Assembly: GCA_030524715.1 (NCBI GenBank)
Contig: JAUNGB010000010.1
Coordinates: 1-64,000, forward strand
Length of the DNA stretch: 64,000 nt
DNA from: Eubacteriales bacterium
GTDB lineage: Bacteria; Bacillota; Clostridia; Lachnospirales; Lachnospiraceae
Direction: 5' to 3'
Part shown: in pieces, positions 1-8,652 of the stretch
Position numbering within the stretch: position 1 is the stretch's first letter
Layout of the letters: each line of letters begins with the position of its first letter
The notes under the pieces: model-generated
Told to the model about the DNA's origin: nothing
Seen by the model: the letters and a program-made list of their open reading frames with translations, nothing else
Databases searched by the model: none
Program-made: the position numbers and the translations under genes

Positions 1-53
1 GCGGACAAACGGTTTTCAAGACCGCCTCGTTATGACCACTTCGATATCTCTCC
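1..53 (-). tRNA. tRNA-Ser (UGA), 3' part cut off by window edge
   Basis: Read on the minus strand, the 5' acceptor strand GGAGAGA begins at 53. A D-arm closed by TCG/CGA and a 5-bp anticodon stem follow, with loop CTTGAAA and anticodon TGA. The window ends where the long variable arm of a serine tRNA would start, so the T-arm and 3' acceptor strand are missing. It would decode UCA and related serine codons. The 76 bases between it and ispD hold no other recognisable feature. Confidence 0.88.
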
Positions 54-129
54 AAGTGCGGCTGAACCGCTGTTTATCAGCTTGTCTCTGTCAGCGCAAG
101 TTGTATTCTATCATCAAATTCATCCCGTG

Positions 130-858
130 TCAACACATATTTTTTGTTTTTTTACATATTTTTTCCTGCCGGAGAAACGCTTCCGCCACTGCCATATCCT
201 CCGGAGTAGTAATTTTGATATTCTGGTAAGAGCCTTCTTCAAGACGGACCTTCACTCCTGTTTCCTGCTCCACCACCATGGCGTCATCTGTAATTCCTGA
301 CATATCCCGGCAGCGGATACTTTCATGGGCTTTGCGGATCAAAGGATAGCTGAAGATCTGCGGGGTCTGTATTGTCCATACCCGACTTCTTTCCGGCGTT
401 TCTCCCACAAACCCCTGTGGATCCGCAAGCTTTACCGTATCCTTTGAGGGCATCCCGATAACGCAGGCTCCTGTTTCCTGTGCGCCGACGAATCCTCTTT
501 CCAGAATATCCTCTGTAATAAACGGCCTTGCGCCGTCATGGATAAACACATAATCGCAGGTCCCGCAGGCAAGAAGTCCTTCGTATACCGAATCATAGCG
601 TTCTTTTCCGCCTGCGATCACCTTTGATACCTTTGTAAATTCAAACTTTTCCACAATCTCCTGCGCGCAATAAGTAATGGACTCTTCCCCTGTCACCAGT
701 ATAATTTCCTGAATCAGCGGGCTTTCCTGAAAACAGCGCAGGGAATAATACAATACCGGGCGTCCCTGAAGCATCAGAAACTGCTTCTGTATCTTACTGT
801 TCATTCTCTTTCCCTGACCTGCCGCAAGGACGATTGCCGTACATTTTATCTTTTCCAT
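130..858 (-). CDS. ispD: 2-C-methyl-D-erythritol 4-phosphate cytidylyltransferase
   Basis: IspD joins CTP and MEP to make CDP-methylerythritol in the non-mevalonate isoprenoid pathway, in the cytosol. The 242-residue length fits the family. The N-terminal nucleotide-binding signature VLAAGQGKRM is at residues 10-19, with Lys25 just after it. The catalytic-region motif HDGARPFI lies in mid-protein and the late ITDDA motif is present. An AT-rich, Lys-rich tail ends the protein. A GGAGG-type site precedes the ATG at 858. It is read in the same direction as tsaD and rnz upstream, with 84 bases between it and tsaD. No neighbouring ispF is seen. Confidence 0.95.
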   Translation of the reverse strand: MEKIKCTAIVLAAGQGKRMNSKIQKQFLMLQGRPVLYYSLRCFQESPLIQEIILVTGEESITYCAQEIVEKFEFTKVSKVIAGGKERYDSVYEGLLACGTCDYVFIHDGARPFITEDILERGFVGAQETGACVIGMPSKDTVKLADPQGFVGETPERSRVWTIQTPQIFSYPLIRKAHESIRCRDMSGITDDAMVVEQETGVKVRLEEGSYQNIKITTPEDMAVAEAFLRQEKICKKTKNMC

Positions 859-942
859 AATTCCTCCCAGATAAGTTAAGGATCCAACCAGTACATCATT
901 GCACTTATTACTTTAAAATTGGAGTATGAAGCGATATGCCGG

Positions 943-1962
943 TCAGCGCTCTCCCAATTTCAGATTCGGTACTGCGTTCAGGTCCCATCCGTGGCGGGTT
1001 CCCTTCTGATACTCATAATAGGCTGCCACTCCGATCATCGCCGCATTATCTGTGCAGAAAATAGGCGACGGACGGTAAAAACGGTATCCATTGGCTTTGC
1101 ATGCCTGCTCCATTGCCCCTCGCAGAGTCCCATTAGAGGCAACTCCTCCGGCGATGGCAACCTTATCCATGCCGTAATCCTTTGTGGCAAGCATCGTGTG
1201 CTCTACCAGAACGTCTACCACCGCCTTCTGGAAGGATGCGGCCAAATCCGCACGGTTTACCTCTTCCCCTTTCATCTGCGCATGATTCAGATAGTTTAAA
1301 ACAGCGGATTTTACACCGCTGAAGCTGAAATCATAGGGACAATCCCCCACCTTGGCGCGGGGAAAGACGATAGCATCAGGATTTCCCTCTTTAGAAAGCT
1401 TATCGATCTTCGGGCCGCCGGGATATCCCAGGCCGATAGCACGGGCAACCTTATCAAAGGCTTCTCCTGCCGCATCATCTCTGGTTCTTCCTAAAATGTC
1501 GAACTCTCCGTAATCCTTCACAATTACAAGATGGGTATGCCCTCCAGATACGATCAGGCACAAAAACGGCGGCTCCAGATCAGGGTGTTCAATATAGTTG
1601 GCAGAAACATGGCCTTCAATATGATGTACTCCTACCAGCGGCAGTTTTTTAGCATAGGCGATCGCCTTTGCCTCCGCAACGCCTACAAGAAGAGCCCCCA
1701 CCAGCCCGGGACCGTAGGTTACGCCCACAGCGTCAAGATCATCCAGCGTCACGCCTGCCGCCTGCAGTGCCTCTTCGATTACCTGATTAATTTTTTCGAT
1801 ATGCTTACGGGAGGCGATCTCAGGTACAACTCCCCCATATAATTTATGAAGCTCGATCTGTGAAGAAATTACATTAGATAAAATCGTCCTGCCGTTTTTC
1901 ACAACGGAAGCTGCCGTTTCATCGCAGGAGCTTTCGATCGCCAAAATCAATGTGTCCTTCAT
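943..1962 (-). CDS. tsaD: tRNA N6-adenosine threonylcarbamoyltransferase TsaD
   Basis: TsaD transfers threonylcarbamoyl to A37 of ANN-decoding tRNAs, working with TsaB and TsaE. The protein is 339 residues, typical of the family. It opens with the ASKHA ATPase motif [10 protein letters not shown]. The metal-binding HIEGH motif is near residue 110 and [10 protein letters not shown] is near the C-terminus. The open frame extends seven codons further upstream, but AGGAAG sits just before the ATG at 1962. That start also leaves a one-base gap to the rnz stop, so the shorter form was chosen. In many Clostridia tsaD follows rimI directly; here rnz and an opposing gene lie between. Confidence 0.95.
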   Translation of the reverse strand: MKDTLILAIESSCDETAASVVKNGRTILSNVISSQIELHKLYGGVVPEIASRKHIEKINQVIEEALQAAGVTLDDLDAVGVTYGPGLVGALLVGVAEAKAIAYAKKLPLVGVHHIEGHVSANYIEHPDLEPPFLCLIVSGGHTHLVIVKDYGEFDILGRTRDDAAGEAFDKVARAIGLGYPGGPKIDKLSKEGNPDAIVFPRAKVGDCPYDFSFSGVKSAVLNYLNHAQMKGEEVNRADLAASFQKAVVDVLVEHTMLATKDYGMDKVAIAGGVASNGTLRGAMEQACKANGYRFYRPSPIFCTDNAAMIGVAAYYEYQKGTRHGWDLNAVPNLKLGER

Positions 1963-1963
1963 A

Positions 1964-2881
1964 CTACTCTTCCTCATCCTCAAAATTTAATTCTACAGAT
2001 TTGCCGTCCTTGCCCGGATACGCATTGGGAAAGATCCCGTGCACCATATCCATATATTCCTCCGGCCGGATCAGCGACGGGCTGTAATGTGTCAGCCACA
2101 TTTCCTTTACCCCGGCGTCTCTTGCCAGAACCGCCGCCTCTTTAAAGGTCATATGCTTATAGCCTTTTGCCTTATCAACCTTATCTTCCTCCCCGTACAT
2201 CCCTTCACAGATAAAAAGATCGGACTCTCTTGCATTACGCAAAATAGACTCTGTAGGGCGGGTATCCGTTGTATAAGTAAGCTTAATCCCCTTTCGCTGC
2301 GGTCCCAGAACCATGTCAGGGGTATAGATTCTGCCATCAGCCTCTATTGTCTGTCCCTTCTGTAAAGGATTCCAGAATTTCAGAGGAATTTCATGTTCTC
2401 TTGCACTCTCCGGTGAAAACTTCCCTTTACGGAGAATTTCCAGAGTATATCCATAGCAAAGCACATTGTGGTTTACCTTAAAAGCCGTAATCCGGTATCC
2501 GTTCAGTTCCAGTACTTCCTCGGGCTTTGTAATTTCCACAAATTTAATCTCAAAAGGCAGCTCCGGCGCGATCACACGCAGGGCATTTACCACCCGCTCC
2601 AGTCCTTTCGGGCCAACCAGGGTCAGCGGCTCTGAACGGTCTGCATTTCCCATGGTCAAAAGCAGCCCCGGAAGCCCACTGATGTGATCGCCGTGATAAT
2701 GAGTGAAGCAGATGACGTCAATGGGTTTAAAGCTCCACCCCTTTTCCTTAATGGCAATCTGGGTTCCCTCGCCGCAGTCGATCAGAAGGCTGCTTCCATT
2801 ATACCGCGTCATCAAAGCAGTCAGCCATCTTCTGGGCAGGGGCATCATTCCTCCGGTTCCTACCAAACAAACATCTAACAT
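1964..2881 (-). CDS. rnz: Ribonuclease Z (tRNA 3' processing)
   Basis: This is a metallo-beta-lactamase-fold endonuclease that trims tRNA 3' trailers. The zinc motif HYHGDH is at residues 61-66. TDTRPT and LTHYSPS later supply further expected metal and catalytic residues, and the 305-residue length fits short bacterial RNase Z. The frame has an earlier ATG at 2893, but GGAGGA lies inside that extension, five bases before the ATG at 2881, so the second start is preferred. The gene is translationally close to tsaD downstream. It starts a divergent 460-base gap facing the yfhO-like gene. Grouping it with tsaD makes a small tRNA-maturation operon. Confidence 0.93.
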   Translation of the reverse strand: MLDVCLVGTGGMMPLPRRWLTALMTRYNGSSLLIDCGEGTQIAIKEKGWSFKPIDVICFTHYHGDHISGLPGLLLTMGNADRSEPLTLVGPKGLERVVNALRVIAPELPFEIKFVEITKPEEVLELNGYRITAFKVNHNVLCYGYTLEILRKGKFSPESAREHEIPLKFWNPLQKGQTIEADGRIYTPDMVLGPQRKGIKLTYTTDTRPTESILRNARESDLFICEGMYGEEDKVDKAKGYKHMTFKEAAVLARDAGVKEMWLTHYSPSLIRPEEYMDMVHGIFPNAYPGKDGKSVELNFEDEEE

Positions 2882-3204
2882 AGTGTCCTCCATCGACCTT
2901 CCATATCGTTTTCTCTTCTCTATATCCGTTTATATCCATATTCCTATATCTATTTTTGTTAATTATCTTCCGTTTCCAAAGCATTTTCTCTATGATCCGT
3001 CTGCCGACGGCTTATTTTCGCTCTGTCTGTGGCAAATTTTAACACACTTACACCAGCAAAACAAGCGTAAAATATCCACAATCGGATACCCGGGATTTCT
3101 TCAGCGCTTTACCGGCGCCGCTGATTTTATGATAGCACAGACAGATCCTGATTGCCAGTATATCGCCGCGCCACTCTTGAAATAATAAGTGAAATGATGT
3201 ACTA

Positions 3205-3246
3205 TCTTAAGAATTCTTAAGATTTAGCTGAAGTATTTCTTAAGAA
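3205..3246. promoter_or_regulatory. Three TCTTAAGA sites upstream of yfhO-like gene
   Basis: TCTTAAGA occurs at 3205-3212, 3215-3222 and 3238-3245. The first two form an 18-bp perfect palindrome and the third extends to TTCTTAAGAA. An AT-rich TTATTATAAAA stretch follows. The sites lie about 100 bases before the yfhO-like start and suggest an operator; the binding protein is unknown. The rest of the 460-base gap 2882-3341 is AT-rich near rnz, and no gene was recognised in it. Confidence 0.4.
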
Positions 3247-3341
3247 CTGAGCGTTATTATAAAAAGGAATCCGTAATTACCTGCCTGCAGAATAGTTACG
3301 AAATTTTACCAATACTGTAGATTTTGAGGAGAGATTTGTTT

Positions 3342-6300
3342 ATGAAAAGCACCCGTAAATTTACAAAAACCAACTTTTTTCAGCTATGTATTTTATTTGT
3401 TTTTATAGGGATTTTGCTGCTTTTTTCGGTTCCTGAAGGATGCCTTTTCGGCTCAGAAACAGACTGGTTCTGCCAGCATGTAGCCCTTGCGGATTACATG
3501 CGCCGGCACTTTTATGCTACCAGCGAATGGCTGCCGGACTTTTCCGGGCTTGGGGGAGGAAGCAATTTTTATAACATATCCTATTATGGCCTGTTAAGGC
3601 CGGATGTGGTTCTCTCTTATTTTCTGCCGGAAATTTCAATGGCAAATATCATTCAGGGATATGCCGTTCTGGAGATTTTCGCAGGTGCGGGACTGCTTTA
3701 TTTCTGGCTTTGGAGAAAGGGAATCCGGGGTCATTCCTGCTTTATCTCCGGAATGCTCTATAGCTGCGCCAACTGCCTTTTCCAGGCTCATCGGCAGATC
3801 ATGTTTGTGGATTATCTGCCCTTTTTGATCCTGTCCCTGATGGCAATTGACTCTATGATTGAAAAGCTTGCAAAAGAGCAGAACAGAATGCTTCACTCCG
3901 GCTTCTTCCACCCCCAAAAGAGACGGAGCCGACTTGCATTTCCCTATGCAGGTCTGACAGTTTCCCTGTTTTTGATCCTTCTGCACAGTTTCTATTTTTT
4001 CCCTGCATGCTTTGCCGCATGCACCCTGTATTTCTTCTTTGAAATGAGAAATACAGGCAGGGATCAGAAATTAACCGACGGAAACTATAAATTAAAGAAG
4101 GGCGCCTTTTCCTTTCTAAAAAAGGAATTTTTCAGCTCACGGACAGGCCATGCATGGATCAAATACCTACTTTCTGCGGCAACCTCCGTATGTCTTTTCA
4201 TGGCGATCCTGCTGCCTACAGGCCTTGCGATCCTAGAGAATAAAAAGGATGTAAAAGCAGTGGATTTTTCACAGCTTCTTTCATTTAATCCCAGCCTGAA
4301 CAGTCTTCTGTACAGCACATATGGATGCGGCCTTACGATACTTTGCCTGTATACTCTGCTTCTGAGTATCCGCCGGAAAAAAACACGGGTATTTGCATCA
4401 CTCCTGTTCAGTTTTCTGTTTTTCCATGTATTTTACTGGATTTTAAACGGAACCCTGTATATAAGGCCAAAAAGCTTAATACCATTTGTTCCTCTTCTGT
4501 TGCTTTTGACAGCGCAGACGCTGGATGAACTGAAGGATAATACCACGCGCCACAGCATTCCCGCCGCTCTTTTATGCCAGATTCCGGTCTGGATACAGGC
4601 GGATATGTCTTCCACACGAACCGCCTCTTTGATGGTCATAGACGGCGGAATTCTCCTTTGTTATGCAGTCGCAGGAAGCATTCTCCAAAATCAGAGGGGC
4701 TCTTTGCAGCGGTTTCCGTGTAAAAGAAATGCTTTCAAAAGAGATTCTTTCATGAGATCCTCTCTTTTTTCCGCCGGATCTGCAGCGCAGGCGCCGCAGA
4801 TCGCCTTCCGCTTTGCGCATGTTCTGCTGCTTTGTACCCTCCCTGCCCTCCTGTTCCTTGCAAAAGCCAGAACAGAAACCTTTGTCCCTGCTTCCACGGC
4901 TTCCCGGGAGGTCTTTTCCACCCGGGAAATATCGCAGCTTTATAAGAACCGTAATTACCGTCTGGATGTGCTGGAAAGCCCTACCACCCATGCCAATGCG
5001 GCAATAACCGGAAAGCAGCAAAAAAGCACCCTGTATTCGTCTGTCTCCAACAGTAATTATAATCATGTGTTTTATGATATCCTGAAAATGCCCGTCAGCA
5101 TCCGCAACCGGGTTTCTGTCAACGCAGACGCCAATCCATTTCAGGAATACCTCATGGGAGTCCGATATATCTGTACTACCAAGGACAAGCTTCCTGCAGG
5201 ATATACGCCCCTGCTTGAAAGAGACGGGCAGGTGATCGCCCAAAACGACCAGGTGCTTCCATTAGCCTACGGAAGCTCAGCGCTGCTTGATGAGAAACAG
5301 TTTAACGCACTCAGTTACCCTCAAAATCTCGATACACTGATGAACCGCACCATTGTTTCCGACGCCGGCAGCAGCAGCCTTTTTGCTCAAAACACAGCTT
5401 CCGGAAAGGCTACTTTGGCAGATAAAAAAGCCCGGAACTGTTACCAGCCCTATAAATCTCAAATGGAAGAATATGAGCTTCCCGAAGATCTTTTCAAACG
5501 GGGTGACAGCACACGGGAATTTACCGTTACCAGAGCTCTTCCCAGGACTGTCCGGGACGAAATTCTGCTGCTTTCCTTTGATGTGGAATACGCAGGAAAA
5601 AAGGATGTTTCCATTACGATCAACGGAATCCGCAACCGCCTGTCAGGCTCTGATGCGGCGTATCCGAACCATAACACGACCTTTACGTATATGATTTCTT
5701 CTGAGAAACCTCTGGATACACTGAAGCTTGAATTTTCCCCTGGAGATTACAGGCTTCACAACCTGAAGGCTTATACACTGCCCCTTCGTGCACTTTCTCA
5801 CCCCGGAATCACACCCTTTACCTTCCGTAAAACAGAGGGAAAAGAGCTTTTAAACGGCACAATCTCCATGGAACAGGACGGGTATTTTGTAACTTCCTTC
5901 GCCTTTTCCAACGGATATCATATTCTGCTGGACGGGAAGAAGGTTTCGCCGGAAAGGGTCAACAAAGCCTTCGTGGGATTTCCGCTGAAAAAAGGGACGC
6001 ACGAAATCGTTCTCACGTTCCATGCGCCCGGAAAAACAGCAGGAAGCCTCATAAGCCTCCTTGCTCTTTGTTATTTTTTAGTTGGATGTATACAGCCTCT
6101 GCTGTCAGCTTCGCGTCATCAGAACCGCATCCTCCACAGGGTCCGTGTAGTAACCTTTACGGATACCGTCACGGTGAAATCCCATGCGCTCATACAGCCG
6201 AAGAGCCGTTTGGTTACTGCGGCGCACTTCAAGATGAATAATGCGGATTCCCTGCTCATCGGCAAGGCGTATGAGGCTTTCCATAAGAAAGTGCCCGATC

Positions 6301-6476
6301 CCCTCACGCTGCCTGTCCCTGCGGACCGCCACATTGGTGACGTCGCCCTCGTCCAGCACCGTAAGAAGCCCGCAATACCCAAGAATCACTCCCTTTTCTT
6401 CCACTACAAGAAACATGGAGTTCCCCCTGGTAAGAAACGTAAAATAACCCTCCCGGGTCCAGGGAACGGCAAATAA
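3342..6476 (+). CDS. YfhO-family polytopic membrane protein, with antisense C-terminal extension
   Basis: YfhO-type proteins are large membrane proteins linked in Bacilli to sugar decoration of cell-envelope polymers; the substrate here is unknown. The N-terminus has a membrane segment, then the extracytoplasmic first loop typical of the family (GSETDWFCQHVALADYMRRH and a GLGGG stretch). Many hydrophobic segments follow up to about residue 500. A soluble, beta-rich region comes next and a last membrane segment ends near residue 920. The remaining 120 or so residues are hydrophilic and lie entirely antisense to rimI, so the ancestral stop seems lost. The ATG at 3342 has AGGAGAG eight bases upstream; a TTG at 3324 is less likely. 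Confidence 0.8.
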   Translation: MKSTRKFTKTNFFQLCILFVFIGILLLFSVPEGCLFGSETDWFCQHVALADYMRRHFYATSEWLPDFSGLGGGSNFYNISYYGLLRPDVVLSYFLPEISMANIIQGYAVLEIFAGAGLLYFWLWRKGIRGHSCFISGMLYSCANCLFQAHRQIMFVDYLPFLILSLMAIDSMIEKLAKEQNRMLHSGFFHPQKRRSRLAFPYAGLTVSLFLILLHSFYFFPACFAACTLYFFFEMRNTGRDQKLTDGNYKLKKGAFSFLKKEFFSSRTGHAWIKYLLSAATSVCLFMAILLPTGLAILENKKDVKAVDFSQLLSFNPSLNSLLYSTYGCGLTILCLYTLLLSIRRKKTRVFASLLFSFLFFHVFYWILNGTLYIRPKSLIPFVPLLLLLTAQTLDELKDNTTRHSIPAALLCQIPVWIQADMSSTRTASLMVIDGGILLCYAVAGSILQNQRGSLQRFPCKRNAFKRDSFMRSSLFSAGSAAQAPQIAFRFAHVLLLCTLPALLFLAKARTETFVPASTASREVFSTREISQLYKNRNYRLDVLESPTTHANAAITGKQQKSTLYSSVSNSNYNHVFYDILKMPVSIRNRVSVNADANPFQEYLMGVRYICTTKDKLPAGYTPLLERDGQVIAQNDQVLPLAYGSSALLDEKQFNALSYPQNLDTLMNRTIVSDAGSSSLFAQNTASGKATLADKKARNCYQPYKSQMEEYELPEDLFKRGDSTREFTVTRALPRTVRDEILLLSFDVEYAGKKDVSITINGIRNRLSGSDAAYPNHNTTFTYMISSEKPLDTLKLEFSPGDYRLHNLKAYTLPLRALSHPGITPFTFRKTEGKELLNGTISMEQDGYFVTSFAFSNGYHILLDGKKVSPERVNKAFVGFPLKKGTHEIVLTFHAPGKTAGSLISLLALCYFLVGCIQPLLSASRHQNRILHRVRVVTFTDTVTVKSHALIQPKSRLVTAAHFKMNNADSLLIGKAYEAFHKKVPDPLTLPVPADRHIGDVALVQHRKKPAIPKNHSLFFHYKKHGVPPGKKRKITLPGPGNGK

Positions 6477-6536
6477 GTCATTTTCGATCTCCATCACCTG
6501 ATCCAGGTCGTCGATCAGCATCTCCCGCAGGATCAT
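6105..6536 (-). CDS. rimI: Ribosomal-protein-alanine N-acetyltransferase RimI
   Basis: This is a GNAT-fold enzyme expected to acetylate the N-terminal alanine of ribosomal protein S18. The 143 residues cover the whole domain: an N-terminal MxxxDLDQVMEIE strand-helix, the VTNVAV strand, the acetyl-CoA loop RDRQREGIG, and the closing LYERMGF segment. Its ATG overlaps the tsaB stop by four bases (ATGA), giving translational coupling in a tsaE-tsaB-rimI operon. The whole 3' 86 percent of the gene is overlapped in antisense by the yfhO-like frame. Given its conserved motifs, rimI is surely the functional frame in this stretch. Confidence 0.94.
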   Translation of the reverse strand: MILREMLIDDLDQVMEIENDLFAVPWTREGYFTFLTRGNSMFLVVEEKGVILGYCGLLTVLDEGDVTNVAVRRDRQREGIGHFLMESLIRLADEQGIRIIHLEVRRSNQTALRLYERMGFHRDGIRKGYYTDPVEDAVLMTRS

Positions 6537-7285
6537 GGGCGTTCCCCCTCTTCCTGCGGCGACTGCTTCCGCGCTTCTTTTGCCGCGTTTTCCCTTTCTG
6601 CACGTTCACGCTCGGCCTGCGAAACACGCAGGTAATCCGGAGCGTGTTCTACAGCGGACTGGATTCTGCCATTTTTATAATAAACCATTCCAAGAGCGGC
6701 CACTGCGGCTGCTCTTTGTTTATTTACATGGGCGGGCGCAAAAGAACAGGAAACATGAAGCGTCTTTTCGATCGTATCACGGAATACCGGAACGCCGTCC
6801 CCAAGGAAGGTAACAGGCTCTCCCATGGTATTTAACTGCTCCAGCAGTTCTGTCACGGGAACTGCCGTCTGGCCCTGTACGGTTACAAGAGCATGGTTCT
6901 CAAAACGGTAGATGCCTGTATATACCTGGCTTCTTCTTGCATCCATGATCGGACAGATGAGTCCCCGGGCGTCATATAAATTATAGGCCAGAGCCTCCAC
7001 CGTGGGAACAGGTACCAACGGCTTTTTCAGAGCAAGTCCGAGCCCCTTGGCCGTTGCGGACCCGATACGCAGCCCTGTAAAAGATCCGGGCCCCGCCGCT
7101 ATGGCAATGGCATCGATAGTCTCCATATCCAGTTCTGTCATCTTTGCCACCTCATCCAGCATGGGAAGCAATGTCTGAGAATGTGTTTTTTTATAATTGA
7201 CCGTATATTCCGCAAGCAGTGTCTCGTCCTCCACAATGGCAACGGACGCTACTATGCCGGAGCTGTCCAATGCTAATATTTTCAT
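6533..7285 (-). CDS. tsaB: tRNA threonylcarbamoyladenosine biosynthesis protein TsaB
   Basis: TsaB is the non-catalytic partner that binds TsaD and TsaE in t6A synthesis. The first residues read ILALDSSG, the ASKHA fold start. AAGPGSFTGLRIG is near residues 60-75 and DARRSQVY is in mid-protein. The 250-residue protein ends in a highly charged stretch of about 25 residues rich in Glu, Arg and Lys, which looks like a dispensable tail. The frame begins at 7297, but GGAGGA lies just before the second ATG at 7285, so that start is used. The stop overlaps the rimI start by four bases. Confidence 0.93.
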   Translation of the reverse strand: MKILALDSSGIVASVAIVEDETLLAEYTVNYKKTHSQTLLPMLDEVAKMTELDMETIDAIAIAAGPGSFTGLRIGSATAKGLGLALKKPLVPVPTVEALAYNLYDARGLICPIMDARRSQVYTGIYRFENHALVTVQGQTAVPVTELLEQLNTMGEPVTFLGDGVPVFRDTIEKTLHVSCSFAPAHVNKQRAAAVAALGMVYYKNGRIQSAVEHAPDYLRVSQAERERAERENAAKEARKQSPQEEGERP

Positions 7286-7345
7286 TTTATCCTCCATCTG
7301 CGCATTCGCGCTTATCCTTTTTCATGTCCTGCCTCTAATGTGATT

Positions 7346-7385
7346 GTTACTCACCGCCGGAGGCGGGAGTCATCCCACATCTGAT
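7346..7385. repeat. Dispersed repeat, copy 1 (GTTACTCACCGC...ACATCTGAT)
   Basis: This 40-base stretch matches 49308-49348 with about three quarters identity and one gap: GTTRCTYACCGC, a short CCGCC/GGCGG hairpin, then GGCGGRAGTCAT and ACATCTGAT. It covers the end of tsaE and the gap to tsaB. A weaker partial match is near 31662. It could be a small intergenic hairpin repeat; the tsaE-coding part may match by chance. Confidence 0.4.
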
Positions 7386-7807
7386 ATACCTTCTATGGTT
7401 ATCCGGCGGTAATCAAATCCTTCCGCCAGATCTTTTTCAATAGTAACCCTGATAAGATTTTCCGGTAAGATATCTTCGATCAGATTCGCCCATTCTATCA
7501 GGCAGATGCCTTTTCCAAAAAAATAATCATCGTAACCGATTTCTTCCATTTCCTCTATATCCCCGATACGGTATACGTCAAAATGATAGAATGGCAGTCT
7601 TCCCCCTTCATATATCTGAATGATCGTAAAGGTCGGACTGTTGACCGGCTCCGTAATCCCAAGCCCCGCTGCAACGCCCTGGGTAAACACTGTTTTTCCC
7701 ACGCCCAGATCCCCGGTCAGCGTATAAATCTGTCCGGGTTCCGCCGCCTTGCCGATTTTTTTCCCAAGCTCAAATGTTTCCTCCGGTGTCCTTGTCTCTA
7801 TTACCAT
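7370..7807 (-). CDS. tsaE: tRNA threonylcarbamoyladenosine biosynthesis ATPase TsaE
   Basis: TsaE is a P-loop ATPase that drives the TsaB-TsaD complex through the t6A cycle. The Walker A motif GDLGVGKT is at residues 32-39, the switch-like PTFTII follows, and the family motif HFDVYR is near residue 75. LIEWANLI supplies the Walker B-region segment. The 145-residue length is normal. It is the first gene of the tsaE-tsaB-rimI operon and lies 84 bases before tsaB. It is divergent from ppiB across a 107-base gap that must carry both promoters. Confidence 0.95.
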   Translation of the reverse strand: MVIETRTPEETFELGKKIGKAAEPGQIYTLTGDLGVGKTVFTQGVAAGLGITEPVNSPTFTIIQIYEGGRLPFYHFDVYRIGDIEEMEEIGYDDYFFGKGICLIEWANLIEDILPENLIRVTIEKDLAEGFDYRRITIEGISDVG

Positions 7808-7914
7808 AGCTTATTTTTCCACCTTTTCCTTGCAGAATTGTTCTTTGCATATTATAATAGAGCGAAACGAGAAAAACAAGTAATTCTCATATTTTTAAAA
7901 AGGAGATATCTATT

Positions 7915-8433
7915 ATGGCAAATCCAATAGTTACATTTACTATGGAAAACGGCGACGTCATCAAGGCAGAGCTGTATCCTGAAATCGCACCAAACACGGT
8001 AAACAATTTTATCAGCCTTGTAAAGAAGGGCTTTTATGACGGACTGATCTTCCATCGTGTGATCAACGGCTTTATGATCCAGGGCGGATGCCCCGACGGA
8101 ACAGGAATGGGCGGCCCAGGCTACAGTATCAAGGGCGAATTTACCAGAAATGGTTTCCGCAACCAGTTAAAGCATGATCCGGGCGTTCTTTCCATGGCAA
8201 GAGCCATGAATCCAAATTCTGCGGGAAGCCAGTTCTTCATTATGCACAAGGCTACTCCGCACCTTGACGGAAGCTATGCCGCTTTCGGACAGGTCATCGA
8301 AGGTATGGATGTGGTAAACAGAATCGCCGAAGAGGATACCGATTACAGCGACAGGCCTCTTGACGAGCAGAAAATGAAAACGGTAACCGTAGATACTCTT
8401 GGCGAAGAGTATCCGGAACCGGAAAAGTGCTGA
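7915..8433 (+). CDS. ppiB: Cyclophilin-type peptidyl-prolyl cis-trans isomerase
   Basis: The enzyme catalyses proline isomerisation during protein folding. It has no signal peptide, so it is cytoplasmic. At 172 residues it is a single cyclophilin domain. The active-site stretch FHRVINGFMIQGG is around residues 44-56, GSQFFI near residue 105 and FGQVIEGMDVV near 125. AAAGGAGAT precedes the ATG at 7915 at good spacing. The gene stands alone and is closed by two hairpins at 8457-8492 and 8567-8613. Confidence 0.94.
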   Translation: MANPIVTFTMENGDVIKAELYPEIAPNTVNNFISLVKKGFYDGLIFHRVINGFMIQGGCPDGTGMGGPGYSIKGEFTRNGFRNQLKHDPGVLSMARAMNPNSAGSQFFIMHKATPHLDGSYAAFGQVIEGMDVVNRIAEEDTDYSDRPLDEQKMKTVTVDTLGEEYPEPEKC

Positions 8434-8456
8434 TCTCAGTGGAATAAAGCTTGAAA

Positions 8457-8492
8457 GAGCCAAATGGACATGCAGGCATGTCCGCCTGGCTC
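8457..8492 (+). terminator. Hairpin downstream of ppiB
   Basis: GAGCCA at 8457 pairs with TGGCTC at 8487, and an inner GGACATGC/GGCATGTCC arm lies between. Only a short GTTTCTT follows, so it is a weak terminator or an mRNA 3'-protecting hairpin placed before the stronger one. Confidence 0.55.
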
Positions 8493-8566
8493 GTTTCTTG
8501 CTGGAATAAAGATGAACGCAAGTCTTGATGCGGGATTCCGTTCAGTTGCGTCAACAAATAGAAATG

Positions 8567-8613
8567 GGCATAGGGAGAGGCAGCCGCATCTGTCCCTCCC
8601 TATGCCTTTTTCT
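8567..8613 (+). terminator. Rho-independent terminator of ppiB
   Basis: GGCATAGGGAG at 8567-8577 pairs perfectly with CTCCCTATGCC at 8596-8606 and is followed by TTTTTCTTTT. It lies 133 bases after the ppiB stop and before the convergent yigZ gene. Confidence 0.85.
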
Positions 8614-8652
8614 TTTGGTATTCCTTAGAGTGTGTTTGCATGTCCATTCTTT

